From an uncultured Clostridia bacterium (GTDB lineage: Bacteria; Bacillota; Clostridia; Christensenellales; UBA1242): DNA of 64,000 bases. The stretch spans positions 1 through 64,000 of the forward strand of contig CAKVMI010000001.1 in the NCBI GenBank assembly GCA_934772525.1, in the 5' to 3' direction. The translations under genes and the position numbers were made by a program. Position 1 is the stretch's first letter, and each line of letters starts with the position of its first letter. Shown here in pieces: positions 52,753 to 61,378 of this stretch. The notes under the pieces are model-generated. The model did no database searches. It had not been told where the DNA came from and saw nothing but the letters and a program-made list of their open reading frames with translations.

Positions 52753-52836
52753 TGGTGCGAATAACTGGACTTGAACCAGCACGGAGTTACCCACAAGCAC
52801 CTCAAGCCTGCGTGTCTGCCATTCCACCATATTCGC
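52753..52836 (-). tRNA. tRNA-Leu (GAG anticodon)
   Basis: On the minus strand GCGAATA pairs with TATTCGC (7 bp), followed by A and encoded CCA (52755-52753). The anticodon stem CAGGC/GCTTG encloses loop TTGAGGT with anticodon GAG. A long variable arm (TGTGGGTAACTCCGT region) and T-arm CTGGTTCAAGTCCAG fit the leucine class. It reads CUC/CUU codons. Confidence 0.95.
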
Positions 52837-52847
52837 ATTATAAACTA

Positions 52848-52876
52848 ATTATATGCAAAATCGGGTGAATTGTCAA
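52848..52876 (-). promoter_or_regulatory. Promoter of tRNA-Leu
   Basis: On the minus strand: perfect -35 TTGACA (52871-52876), 17-bp spacer, perfect -10 TATAAT (52848-52853), the strongest consensus match in the window, as expected for a stable RNA. Confidence 0.9.
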
Positions 52877-52952
52877 TAGAAAATTTGTGTGTTTATATGA
52901 AGATGGATAGCATAAAAGCCGTTTTATTTTGAATGTGCTAAAAATAATTTGA

Positions 52953-53867
52953 CTAATTTTGACCTTTATATTTTTTACCTTGATAAATATCGTTATCTAA
53001 AAAGTATTTATTTAGATTATTTAAAACTATCTTTTTATGTAAATTCCATTCAGGAGCCACGAGTTCTGACTTGGGGGCATCGGCGGTAATTCTATAAATT
53101 ATTATATCCGGTCTTAAGTTTACTAAAATAAGTCCGCAATAATAAATGTACTCTTCCATTGTAAGTGGGGTGTATAAATTATTTAGATATAATTCATTCA
53201 GCTTAGTGTTTTTTAATACATATGTTGAGTGAATTTTTATTCCATGAATTTGGAGTGAATTTAAAAGAGTTATGGTATCTAAAATATCTTTCTCGGTTTG
53301 GTTTGGAAGCCCTACCATAATGTGGGCAATCACTTTTATATTTGCGTTAGATAAAAGTTTTACTGCGTTTATAAAGCACTCTGTAGTGAAACATCGGTTT
53401 ATTATTTTACCAATACTATCATTAGATGTTTGTAAACCTAATTCAACATAAACATCGGTTTTTGATTTAAGTCTATGTAGTACTTCAATGATTTCGGGCG
53501 TGATGCAGTCGGGTCTTGTACCAATGTTTATTCCTACAATCTTTTCAGAAATTAGAGCTGAGTTATACTTTTTCTCTAGATTTTCTGGGGTATCATAAGT
53601 TGATGTAAAATTTTGGAAATACACTATAAACTTATTTGCACGGTTAATTTTATAACTATTTAGGTAATTTTTTACTTGAGAAGCAATATCTATTCGTTGT
53701 AGTTGGTCACCAGAGCCTTTGGCAGAACAAAATATGCAACCGCCAGTTCCAACTCTGCCATCACGATTTGGGCACGTAAAGCCACCATCGACGCATATTT
53801 TTAATGTTCTTTCGGCGTAAATTGATTTATAGTAATCGCTTAATTTATTATATATAAATTTTTCCAT
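52953..53867 (-). CDS. Radical SAM protein, YhcC/TIGR01212 family
   Basis: A 304-aa radical SAM protein. The cluster site is CVDGGFTCPNRDGRVGTGG...CIFC, with the unusual Cys spacing of the YhcC/YtqA family. TRPDCI, YVELGLQT and HIMVGLPNQTE follow as in that family. The C-terminal region is short. The biochemical role of the family is not settled; SAM-dependent radical chemistry is certain from fold, the substrate is not. There is no ribosome site; the promoter -10 ends 6 nt before ATG 53867, implying a leaderless mRNA. Confidence 0.88.
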   Translation of the reverse strand: MEKFIYNKLSDYYKSIYAERTLKICVDGGFTCPNRDGRVGTGGCIFCSAKGSGDQLQRIDIASQVKNYLNSYKINRANKFIVYFQNFTSTYDTPENLEKKYNSALISEKIVGINIGTRPDCITPEIIEVLHRLKSKTDVYVELGLQTSNDSIGKIINRCFTTECFINAVKLLSNANIKVIAHIMVGLPNQTEKDILDTITLLNSLQIHGIKIHSTYVLKNTKLNELYLNNLYTPLTMEEYIYYCGLILVNLRPDIIIYRITADAPKSELVAPEWNLHKKIVLNNLNKYFLDNDIYQGKKYKGQN

Positions 53868-53873
53868 AATGTT

Positions 53874-53902
53874 ATTTTAACAAATTGCGAATTGATTTTC
53901 AA
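53874..53902 (-). promoter_or_regulatory. Promoter giving a leaderless mRNA
   Basis: On the minus strand: -35 TTGAAA (53897-53902), 17-bp spacer, -10 TAAAAT (53874-53879). The A of the start codon is at +1 or close to it. Confidence 0.7.
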
Positions 53903-53929
53903 CACATTTTTGGTTTATAGATATTTACA

Positions 53930-53959
53930 TTGACAAAAGTATAGAATTTGCCGTATAAT
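53930..53959 (+). promoter_or_regulatory. Promoter for the Na+/Ca2+ exchanger gene
   Basis: Perfect -35 TTGACA (53930-53935), 18-bp spacer, perfect -10 TATAAT (53954-53959). Confidence 0.85.
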
Positions 53960-53997
53960 TAGAAAACGATCAAACAAAAGAATAGGAGTAAATTAAA

Positions 53998-55035
53998 GTG
54001 GATCCAATAATTTATATATTATTTTCATACGTGTGTCTAGCGGGCTTAATTGTATTTTTATCTATAAAACTTTCTGATTACATTGATTTATTGGATAAGA
54101 AGACAAATTTATCAGGTGCGTTTTTGGGTGCTGTGTTGCTTGCAATTATCACATCACTGCCAGAATTATTTACATCGCTTAGTTCAGTAATTTTTTTAGA
54201 AGAATCGGGTATGGTAATTGGAAACATACTTGGCTCTAATTCATTTGATATATTGATTTTAGGTGTTTGTATCTTATTATTTTACAAAAAATATGGGGCA
54301 GATAAACTAGATTTTAAGCCGCATTTGGTAGTGTGTATCGGACTTGTTTGTATGTATATAAGTTTAATAGTTCCATTACTTTTGGGCGAATACCAATTAG
54401 TTGTAGGTAATATCAATATATGTTTTGTGGTTATTGCGATAATTTACGGAATTGCACTTTGGAGAATGCCTAAAAAGGATAGTGATGTAGAAGTTAAGCC
54501 GATTGAAGTTAGCCAAATTGAAACGAAAAAGGCAGAAACCATAGAAAGTCCAGTAAAAGAATTGAGTGTAAAACAGATTGTTTTTAGATTTATTGTTTGC
54601 TCAGTTTTATTAGTGGCGGTTAGTATATTTATTACATATGCAACAAATGATATTGCATCATATTTTAACTTAGAAACCAGTACGGCTGGCGTGCTATTTT
54701 TGGCAATAGCAACATCACTTCCAGAAGTAGTTTCAACTTTGGCACTTTGCTATAAGGGTAACTTTGATGCTTCATTTGGAAATATCTTAGGGTCGTGTTT
54801 ATTTAATACACTAGTACTTACTATCACGGAAATACTTTACTTTAAGGGTTCAATATTGGTTCCATTCGACTTTGCATCTATAAAACTTGTAATACTAAAT
54901 TTTGTTTCTGTTATTGCAACTATTGCAATTTTGGTGATTAAAAAGCCAAATAAGCAGTTTAAAGGCGAAAGAGTCATAAATTATTTATTAAGTATAATTC
55001 TAATTTTAGCATATTTCGTTTACTATATTATATAA
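53998..55035 (+). CDS. Na+/Ca2+ exchanger family transporter (CaCA)
   Basis: A 345-aa polytopic antiporter of the YrbG-like bacterial CaCA family, moving Ca2+ out against Na+ or H+. The two family repeats are visible: GAVLLAIITSLPELFTS...GNILGSNSFD near residue 45 and GVLFLAIATSLPEVVS...GNILGSCLFN near residue 240, inverted in topology. A charged cytoplasmic loop (about 160-190, Glu/Lys-rich) separates the halves. The start is GTG 53998 with TAGGAG 9 nt upstream. It is monocistronic with promoter and terminator. Confidence 0.9.
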   Translation: MDPIIYILFSYVCLAGLIVFLSIKLSDYIDLLDKKTNLSGAFLGAVLLAIITSLPELFTSLSSVIFLEESGMVIGNILGSNSFDILILGVCILLFYKKYGADKLDFKPHLVVCIGLVCMYISLIVPLLLGEYQLVVGNINICFVVIAIIYGIALWRMPKKDSDVEVKPIEVSQIETKKAETIESPVKELSVKQIVFRFIVCSVLLVAVSIFITYATNDIASYFNLETSTAGVLFLAIATSLPEVVSTLALCYKGNFDASFGNILGSCLFNTLVLTITEILYFKGSILVPFDFASIKLVILNFVSVIATIAILVIKKPNKQFKGERVINYLLSIILILAYFVYYII

Positions 55036-55042
55036 TGTGATT

Positions 55043-55073
55043 AAGCCGTTAAAAGATTATTTAACGGCTTTTT
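55043..55073 (+). terminator. Terminator of the exchanger gene
   Basis: Perfect 11-bp stem AAGCCGTTAAA / TTTAACGGCTT (55043-55053, 55060-55070), 6-nt loop, T-run. Confidence 0.92.
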
Positions 55074-55097
55074 GTGTGCATTCAAAAGGTGTTTTAT

Positions 55098-55126
55098 TTG
55101 ACAATGATAACGAAAATATTTATTAT
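55098..55126 (+). promoter_or_regulatory. Promoter for the exported protease
   Basis: Perfect -35 TTGACA (55098-55103), 17-bp spacer, -10 TATTAT (55121-55126). Confidence 0.8.
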
Positions 55127-55146
55127 AAATATATAAGGAATATAAT

Positions 55147-57792
55147 ATGAAAAAATTTGGAAAAGCGTTATATGGTATAATTTTTGTTTGTTTGGTTGCC
55201 GTATTTTTAGGGACGGCAAATTTTAGTTTTGGTAAAGCGGAAAATATAAAGAATTATTCTACAACCATTGCAGATGAAAGTGGCAGTTCTTTCTTTGAGT
55301 CAAAATATGACCCACGGTCAAAAACGTTTATAACTACAATAAAAAACCAAGGGCAGTTAGGGCTTTGTTGGGCGTATTCAATATTGGATAATATTGAAAT
55401 AAATTTAAAGAAAAATTTTAACTATGACGGAAAGTATAATTCTATAAATTTAAGCGAAAGAGATTTTGCATATTTTGTAAAAAATGGTAAAGATAACGAC
55501 ACTGGCAGTTTAACTTATGGAGATGGCGGAGATTGTTCTGGTATAGAGGACGAAAGTGCAAAATTAAATTTTATCTACAATGGCGGTGGAGATTTTATGC
55601 AAGCAATAGAAACCGCAATTAGTGGCTTTGGTCTTAGAAATCAAGACTATGTAGAAAACACTAGTTCGGTAACTGGTTATTGCTTAAATTTACCAAGTGA
55701 TATGGATAGTCGTAAAGACTCAATTTTAAATGTAACTGGTTTTCGTAACTATAAAACTACCGATAGTGATTTTTCTATTGAAAATATAAAAAGTGCAATA
55801 TTAACAAATGGTTCGGTGCTGGCGTCATTTAAAATGGATAACCAAGATAGATATGTGCTTGATAGTTTTAATACGGCGGGCGATGGGAGTTATAATTTTT
55901 ATATTCCAAGCGGTATATATACAGCAACCGACCACTTGCTAACAATAGTTGGTTGGGATGATAATTATAGCAGAGAAAATTTTTCTACTAAAGATGGGCA
56001 TTCACTTCCAACTAATAATGGAGCGTGGCTCGTAAAAAATTCTTGGGGAAGCGATTGGGGAGATGCTGGCTTTGTGTGGATATCCTATGAAGATTTTGGA
56101 CCTTTAGTTAATGGATATTTTTCTATAGAGATTTCTGAACGCAGTGAAGACCAAAATTTATATCAATATGATGTTGGTTTTTCAATGATGTTATCGGTTT
56201 CGGCGGGAAGTATGGGAAGTTCTATTACTGCGGGTAATATTTTCTATAATAAAAGTAGCGAACAATTGCTAGATGGCGTAGGTTATTATATAATTGAAAA
56301 TAGTACGACTAATTCGGGAGTGACAACTCTATCCACAAACCAATCTGCAACAATAAAGGTATATGTAAGTTCTAGTAAGATGAAAACTCCAATAGATGGC
56401 AAAGAAGTTTTAACTATTAATGACTCCGGAAGTGTAGGCACTTGTTATAGATATGTCAAATTTTCTGACGAGCAAAAGGTAAAGATTGAAAAAGGACAAT
56501 ATTTTTCGGTAGTTGTTACACTTAATTCACAAGGAAAAACCATATTAGCAGTAGAAGGTAAAAATAATGCTGGTTCATATAGAAGTTTTAATTCAGTTGA
56601 AGGAGCAAGTTTTATAAAGCAATCCAACTTTTGGGTGGATAGTTGCACAGGACGTGTGGTAAATGGAATCGAGGTAATTGATAACTACAAAGTAAATAAT
56701 GTATGTATAAAAGCATATACTACGACCACCGAATGTAAGCACAATTATGTTACGCAAAGTCATGTAGTTGGAGATTGTACAATGTATGGTTATTTAATTA
56801 AAAAATGCACCTTGTGTGATAAGGTAATAACCGAAAGTGATAATACATTTGGACCACATTCTTTTGGAACAAAGCATATTGATGGAAATTGCATTAAAAA
56901 GGGGTACACAACAAATTACTATTGCACAATTTGTGGGTATGATGCATCAACCGAAGATGAAACAAAACGAACATATGATGAAACTTATGGTGACCACCAG
57001 TTTGAAAGTATCAGTATTACAAATGGAGATTGTCATCATTATTCAACCGAAAAGCAAAGGTGCAAACTATGCGAATTAGTTAGAACAATAGACCGTGAAG
57101 ATTTGGGGTATGGAGAGCATAATTTCAAAAAGTCGGAGAACTATGATAGCGATGGATTATATCGTTGTACTATAGATGATTGCACCGCTACATTTTCAAA
57201 AACTTTACAAAACGAAAATGAATCTATTACTTTTAGTTCGGGTTTTGGTTATATAAATTTTCCGTATTCGGATATAAAAGATATTAAACAAATTGTTCTT
57301 TCTAATGATTATGGTGAATGTATTGTAAATACAACTCTTTTTAACGATGTTATTAGTACAGACACAAAATTGACTATACTACTAGAAAAAATAGAGAGTT
57401 TAGGTGATATTCAATTTGAAGATACCAATAAATTTTTATCCTTAAACAAATTCAGAGTCGAAATTAGATTGAATAATAATATAATAACAACCCTAAATGA
57501 CTTTGTAAAAGTTGTGATTCCACTACAAATAGAGAGTGATAAAATTTATGAATTGTACGTGCAGAACGAAAAAGGTTTTATTAAAAGTAATTCTTTAACA
57601 ATTATCGACGGAGAAAAAATAGAAGCGGGGGTATTTAATTCGGGCGTTATACTGATTGGAGTTTTGCAAAAAGAAGTAAAGTATAGTTTAAAACTGAAAG
57701 ATTATTTAATCATTTTTGGGACACTTTTGGGCGTGGTTATTGTTGGTGAGGGTGTTGCAATTTGTATAAAAAGAAAGAAAAAAACTGAATAA
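55147..57792 (+). CDS. Exported papain-like (C1) cysteine protease with Cys-rich repeats
   Basis: An 881-aa surface protease. A signal peptide (about 1-30) is followed directly by the C1 domain: oxyanion Gln68 and Cys74 in KNQGQLGLCWAYS, His263 in TDHLLTIVGWDD and Asn298 in LVKNSWGSDWG, all present. A beta-rich, lectin-like region follows (about 335-525). About 530-690 hold four repeats of about 45 residues with CxxC or Cys-x4-Cys pairs (KKCTLC, YYCTIC, QRCKLC, YRCTIDDC), each with an upstream His and Cys. A single C-terminal membrane helix and a KRKKK stop sequence anchor it. No propeptide is evident. Confidence 0.9.
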   Translation: MKKFGKALYGIIFVCLVAVFLGTANFSFGKAENIKNYSTTIADESGSSFFESKYDPRSKTFITTIKNQGQLGLCWAYSILDNIEINLKKNFNYDGKYNSINLSERDFAYFVKNGKDNDTGSLTYGDGGDCSGIEDESAKLNFIYNGGGDFMQAIETAISGFGLRNQDYVENTSSVTGYCLNLPSDMDSRKDSILNVTGFRNYKTTDSDFSIENIKSAILTNGSVLASFKMDNQDRYVLDSFNTAGDGSYNFYIPSGIYTATDHLLTIVGWDDNYSRENFSTKDGHSLPTNNGAWLVKNSWGSDWGDAGFVWISYEDFGPLVNGYFSIEISERSEDQNLYQYDVGFSMMLSVSAGSMGSSITAGNIFYNKSSEQLLDGVGYYIIENSTTNSGVTTLSTNQSATIKVYVSSSKMKTPIDGKEVLTINDSGSVGTCYRYVKFSDEQKVKIEKGQYFSVVVTLNSQGKTILAVEGKNNAGSYRSFNSVEGASFIKQSNFWVDSCTGRVVNGIEVIDNYKVNNVCIKAYTTTTECKHNYVTQSHVVGDCTMYGYLIKKCTLCDKVITESDNTFGPHSFGTKHIDGNCIKKGYTTNYYCTICGYDASTEDETKRTYDETYGDHQFESISITNGDCHHYSTEKQRCKLCELVRTIDREDLGYGEHNFKKSENYDSDGLYRCTIDDCTATFSKTLQNENESITFSSGFGYINFPYSDIKDIKQIVLSNDYGECIVNTTLFNDVISTDTKLTILLEKIESLGDIQFEDTNKFLSLNKFRVEIRLNNNIITTLNDFVKVVIPLQIESDKIYELYVQNEKGFIKSNSLTIIDGEKIEAGVFNSGVILIGVLQKEVKYSLKLKDYLIIFGTLLGVVIVGEGVAICIKRKKKTE

Positions 57793-57796
57793 AAAT

Positions 57797-57842
57797 TAGT
57801 CCGTAAATTTACAAAATTGTAAAATTTGCGGACTATTTTTTA
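57797..57842 (+). terminator. Terminator of the protease gene
   Basis: TAGTCCGTAAATTTACA pairs with TGTAAAATTTGCGGACTA (about 17 bp with one bulge and one G-U), 4-nt loop, T-run. The 57843-58026 gap shows nothing else. Confidence 0.9.
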
Positions 57843-58026
57843 TGCTATTTTGATATTAATTTTGGTTATAAATTTGCAGTGGTTTTTGGTTTAACTTACT
57901 AATCGAAAAGGGTTTGTGTGGTCAAAAATAGGTAAATTTCGACCCAAAAATAGAATTAAAATTAAACAAAATAATAAAATTTTGTAAATTTGCTACAATT
58001 TAAGTTGTTTTTTTACTTTAAAAATT

Positions 58027-58893
58027 TTACTCAAATTCTCTTGATTTTGCATGAAAATAAATTGCCATTGTGCCAGGGCCAGAGTGATTAGTGACAAGTG
58101 CGGATAAACTCATTATGTACGGTGCAACACCTAATTTTTCTTTAACCATATCTGCTAAAACTTTTGCTTCGTCTTCACAATCTGCGTGGGTGATAAAAAT
58201 AGTATCAAACTTATTTGAATAATATTCAGCAGTTTTTTCTGCTAGAGTTGCAATTGCTTTTTTTCTAGAAATGACTTTTTGTGCGGGAACAATTACGCCT
58301 TCTTTAGATAACCTTAAGATTGGCTTAATTTTTAAAATTGTACCAAGTACGGCTGAAGAGGTGGAAATTCTTCCGCCACGCTTTAAGTACTTTAAGTCGT
58401 CAACGGTAAATATATGGGCGATGTTGAGTTTTATTGATTCGGCAAAATTTATGGCATCGGTTATACTTAGGTCTTTTGATATTATTTCGTCGGCAGTTAA
58501 TTTGATAAGTAGTCCAACGCCACCAGATTGACAAAGGGTATCAATTACATAAATTTTATTTTCGTTTGTGGCATTTAATTCTTCGGCAACCTTTTTGAAA
58601 TTGTTGTAGGTGTTGCTCATAGCACTTGAGAAACTAAAATGTAAAATATCTTTACCTTGTTTTAATAATTCTTCTAGATATTCCTTTGCGTCATTTTCAT
58701 TTATTTGAGTTGTTTTTGTGGACGCACCTTCTCTCATAAATTTACAAACTTGTTCGCTCGAAAAGTTTTTATCATCTGACCGAAATTCTTGTCCGTTGAT
58801 ATAAAAAAGCATAGGTGCTATTTGTAAATTGTATTTATTAATTAATTCTTGTGGCATATCGCATGCACATTCTGTACTTAGTAAAAAATTCAT
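58027..58893 (-). CDS. DegV family fatty-acid-binding protein
   Basis: A 288-aa DegV-type protein (FakB-like), which binds fatty acid for phosphorylation by FakA. It has the STECACDMP start, FSFSSAMSNTYNNF, DTLCQSGGVGLL, and DDLKYLKRGGRIS...LKIKPIL as in the family, and the late HADCEDEA/GPG segments. ATG 58893 follows AAAAGGAG; an in-frame TTG-type start upstream (58926) would add an unrelated basic stretch. It is convergent with the protease gene and divergent from the XRE regulator. Confidence 0.9.
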   Translation of the reverse strand: MNFLLSTECACDMPQELINKYNLQIAPMLFYINGQEFRSDDKNFSSEQVCKFMREGASTKTTQINENDAKEYLEELLKQGKDILHFSFSSAMSNTYNNFKKVAEELNATNENKIYVIDTLCQSGGVGLLIKLTADEIISKDLSITDAINFAESIKLNIAHIFTVDDLKYLKRGGRISTSSAVLGTILKIKPILRLSKEGVIVPAQKVISRKKAIATLAEKTAEYYSNKFDTIFITHADCEDEAKVLADMVKEKLGVAPYIMSLSALVTNHSGPGTMAIYFHAKSREFE

Positions 58894-58925
58894 AATTTTT
58901 CTCCTTTTAAATTTTGTACAATACA

Positions 58926-58954
58926 AGTTTATGATTAATTAGTTTGAAACTCAA
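58926..58954 (-). promoter_or_regulatory. Promoter for the DegV gene
   Basis: On the minus strand: -35 TTGAGT (58949-58954), 17-bp spacer, -10 TAAACT (58926-58931). Matches are moderate. Confidence 0.5.
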
Positions 58955-59054
58955 TCTATTGTAAATAAAGTTTAGTCTACTAAAAATCAAAACAAAATAG
59001 AGTAAAAATATTGCCACTCTATTGTGAGTGGAGTAAAAAATAGTTAAATTTTAG

Positions 59055-59083
59055 TTGTAAATTGGCTATACAATTTGTATAAT
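59055..59083 (+). promoter_or_regulatory. Promoter with palindromic operator, leaderless
   Basis: -35 TTGTAA (59055-59060), 17-bp spacer, perfect -10 TATAAT (59078-59083). A perfect 15-bp palindrome TATACAATTTGTATA (59067-59081) covers the spacer and -10, a likely operator for the regulator it precedes. ATG follows the -10 after 6 nt. Confidence 0.75.
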
Positions 59084-59089
59084 TAAGTT

Positions 59090-59722
59090 ATGGAAAATTT
59101 AGAAGATGTAAAGCAAATTATTGCTAAAAACTTAATAAGTTATAGAACAGATGCTGGGCTTACTCAGTCTGAATTGGCTGAGAAGATTAATTACACCGAC
59201 AAGTCAATTTCCAAGTGGGAAAGGGGGCTTGGAATTCCAGACGTACTAGTTTTAAAACAACTTGCTAACCTTTATGGAATTAAGGTTGATGATTTTTTTG
59301 TAGAAAATGAAAATACATCAAGGGTAGTGCTTAATCAAAATAGCAAAAAGAGCAGTAGAGTTCTAATAACGCTTTTATCAGGAGGGCTAGTTTGGTTGAT
59401 TGCAACGCTTGTGTTTGTTGTATTGCTTTGGTGCAATATAGATAGAGCGTGGTTATCATTTATAGTTGCAATACCAGCATTTTTTATAGTATTAATAGTT
59501 TTTTCTGCACTTTGGGGAAAAATTTGGCAAACTGCTATATGTGTGAGTGTTCTTGTTTGGACTATAGCACTTTCGGGGTATTTAATTTTTTATTGGACAA
59601 GTGCTGAACTATTGTTCTTTATTTGTATACCACTACAAGTGCTTATAATCATGTGGTATGTACTTGAATATATAATTAAGAAAAGAAGAAAAAATAAACC
59701 AACAACTAAACTAAAAGGCTAA
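59090..59722 (+). CDS. XRE-family regulator with C-terminal membrane domain
   Basis: A 210-aa protein. Residues about 10-65 form an XRE-type helix-turn-helix (GLTQSELAEKINYTDKSISKWERG). Four hydrophobic helices follow (about 85-190), so it is a membrane-tethered regulator. There is no ribosome site; the ATG lies where transcription should start, so the mRNA is probably leaderless. The palindrome over its -10 suggests it represses itself. It may sense a membrane signal; targets are unknown. Confidence 0.85.
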   Translation: MENLEDVKQIIAKNLISYRTDAGLTQSELAEKINYTDKSISKWERGLGIPDVLVLKQLANLYGIKVDDFFVENENTSRVVLNQNSKKSSRVLITLLSGGLVWLIATLVFVVLLWCNIDRAWLSFIVAIPAFFIVLIVFSALWGKIWQTAICVSVLVWTIALSGYLIFYWTSAELLFFICIPLQVLIIMWYVLEYIIKKRRKNKPTTKLKG

Positions 59723-59750
59723 TTTTCGACAATTTACAAAATAAACCGCA

Positions 59751-59779
59751 TTTACAAATTAGATTGATTGATTGATAAT
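59751..59779 (+). promoter_or_regulatory. Possible minD promoter inside the terminator
   Basis: -35 TTTACA (59751-59756), 17-bp spacer, -10 GATAAT (59774-59779). The start site would fall in the right arm of the terminator hairpin, so the minD mRNA would not contain the hairpin. Confidence 0.45.
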
Positions 59780-59800
59780 ATAATCAATCAATTTTTTTTT
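59767..59800 (+). terminator. Terminator abutting the minD ribosome site
   Basis: 10-bp stem ATTGATTGAT / ATCAATCAAT (59767-59776, 59783-59792) followed by eight or nine T; GGAG for minD begins directly after at 59801. Confidence 0.8.
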
Positions 59801-59809
59801 GGAGTAAAA

Positions 59810-60595
59810 ATGGGAAAAGTAATTGTTGTGACATCGGGTAAAGGTGGTGTCGGCAAAACTACAGTTTTGGCAAACTTAGGTATTATGCTTGCGACTTGTG
59901 GTAAAATGGTTTGCTTGGTTGATGCCGATGTGGGACTTAATAATTTAGATGTTGTAATAGGTGTAGAAAACCGAATAGTTTATGATTTGATTGATTGTAT
60001 GGAAGGGCGGTGTAGACCCGAACAAGCATTGTTGCAAGTTCCTTTTTTGGATAAATTATTTGTTTTGCCAAGTTGCAAACTCGTCACTAATAAACGCATT
60101 GCAACAGAAAAATTTAGTGAAGTTATAGATGAATTAAAAAATAGTTTTGATTTTATATTGATTGATTGTCCGGCGGGCATTGGAAGTGGTTTTTATATGG
60201 CAACAGAACCAAGTGATAGTGCACTAGTTGTGGTAACTCCATCTATTGCATCTATTAGGGACGCGGATAAGGTTATTCAGTTATTAAAAGCTAACCAAAT
60301 ACATGAAATCAATTTAGTGGTAAATAGGATTGAAAGAAGTAAAGTCTTGAAAAATGAAATGTTAGACGCCGACCAAATAGAAGAACTTTTGTGCGTTAAG
60401 ATGATTGGGATAATTCCCGAAAGTGATGAATTAAATATGTACAATTCATTTTTAACAAAGGGTGCAGAATTTTCAGATGAAAATATAAAATATGCATTTG
60501 GAATACTATGTAAAAATTGTATGGCGGGAACTTATGAAAAGTTTAACTATTTAGCAAAACGGAGTTGGTTATTAAGTTTATTTAAAAGGTGTTAA
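59810..60595 (+). CDS. minD: Septum-site determining protein MinD
   Basis: MinD is a membrane-bound ATPase that with MinC blocks division away from midcell. The 261-aa protein has the deviant Walker A GKGGVGKTT, DADVGLNNLDVV, DCPAGI and a C-terminal amphipathic helix (SWLLSLFKRC) for membrane binding. ATG 59810 is chosen for GGAG 5 nt upstream and the family start MGKVIVVTSGKGGVG; earlier codons overlap the terminator. minE follows 4 bp later. minC is not in the window. Confidence 0.95.
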   Translation: MGKVIVVTSGKGGVGKTTVLANLGIMLATCGKMVCLVDADVGLNNLDVVIGVENRIVYDLIDCMEGRCRPEQALLQVPFLDKLFVLPSCKLVTNKRIATEKFSEVIDELKNSFDFILIDCPAGIGSGFYMATEPSDSALVVVTPSIASIRDADKVIQLLKANQIHEINLVVNRIERSKVLKNEMLDADQIEELLCVKMIGIIPESDELNMYNSFLTKGAEFSDENIKYAFGILCKNCMAGTYEKFNYLAKRSWLLSLFKRC

Positions 60596-60599
60596 TAAT

Positions 60600-60839
60600 A
60601 TGAGTTATATAGATAGAGCGTGTGAAAGAATTAAACAGTGTTTGGATATAGATAAAAATATTTGTCCTGCAAATATTAGTTCGGCGGTAAAAGCTGAAGT
60701 TAGTGAAGTTTTGGTAAACTATATGGATTTAAAGAGTTTAGATTTTAGAGTAAAACGAAATAGTGATGGAACTTTTATGATTGCGGTGGTTGGAAAAGTT
60801 GATTCCTTTTATTCGTTAAAATCTAGTATGATAGATTAA
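60600..60839 (+). CDS. minE: Cell division topological specificity factor MinE
   Basis: A 79-aa MinE-type protein: N-terminal helix with RACERIKQCLDIDKN (MinD-interacting region), then the strand-helix part (LKSLDFRVKRNSDGTFMIAVVG). Position directly after minD supports the call, since the sequence is short and diverged. It would stimulate MinD ATPase and give pole-to-pole or ring behaviour. Confidence 0.82.
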   Translation: MSYIDRACERIKQCLDIDKNICPANISSAVKAEVSEVLVNYMDLKSLDFRVKRNSDGTFMIAVVGKVDSFYSLKSSMID

Positions 60840-60889
60840 CAAAATTTTTGTTTTAGTATAAATTAATAAAGAAAAAAATATATATTAAT

Positions 60890-61378
60890 ATGAAGCGATT
60901 TAAAAAAATCGGAGTCATAGCGTTTTTAGTATTGATGTTTAGCAGTGAATGTATATATATTTTTGATATAAAATTATCATTATTTAATACTAAAAATGTA
61001 AGTTACTCTGAGAGTGTGGGGCAAGAAGTATACTCAGATGATTTTTTTGGTATAGTGTACCCTTGCGAAATAAAATCATTTGAAGAAACTTCAGATGGTT
61101 TTATTGCTATGCACACAAACCCAAAGTCTTTTATTGTTGCTCCGTTAAAAATGGAATGCGATATTGTAGAAGCGTATGGAATGAAGGGGTTGCATTTTGA
61201 ACGCTTTGGTTTTGATTGCTATTTTTATGGTTTTGATTATTTTGCTATTAAGAGTGGTGCAAAGTGTAAGTCGGGTGATATTCTAGGTAGTATAGTGGGT
61301 GATATACTATATGTAAGAGTATATAGAAATGAAAATAGGGTTAGTTTAAAGAGTTTATCTAGGTTGCTTGGTGGTTAA
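60890..61378 (+). CDS. SpoIVFA-like exported protein
   Basis: A 162-aa protein with one N-terminal membrane helix (about 8-28) and an extracytoplasmic domain with a degenerate M23/LytM pattern (GLHFERFGFDCYFYGF, AIKSGAKCKSGDILGSI). In Bacillus the gene between minD and the M50 protease spoIVFB is spoIVFA, its regulator. Synteny and layout support that identity; the sequence alone does not. It overlaps the protease gene by 8 nt. Confidence 0.6.
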   Translation: MKRFKKIGVIAFLVLMFSSECIYIFDIKLSLFNTKNVSYSESVGQEVYSDDFFGIVYPCEIKSFEETSDGFIAMHTNPKSFIVAPLKMECDIVEAYGMKGLHFERFGFDCYFYGFDYFAIKSGAKCKSGDILGSIVGDILYVRVYRNENRVSLKSLSRLLGG

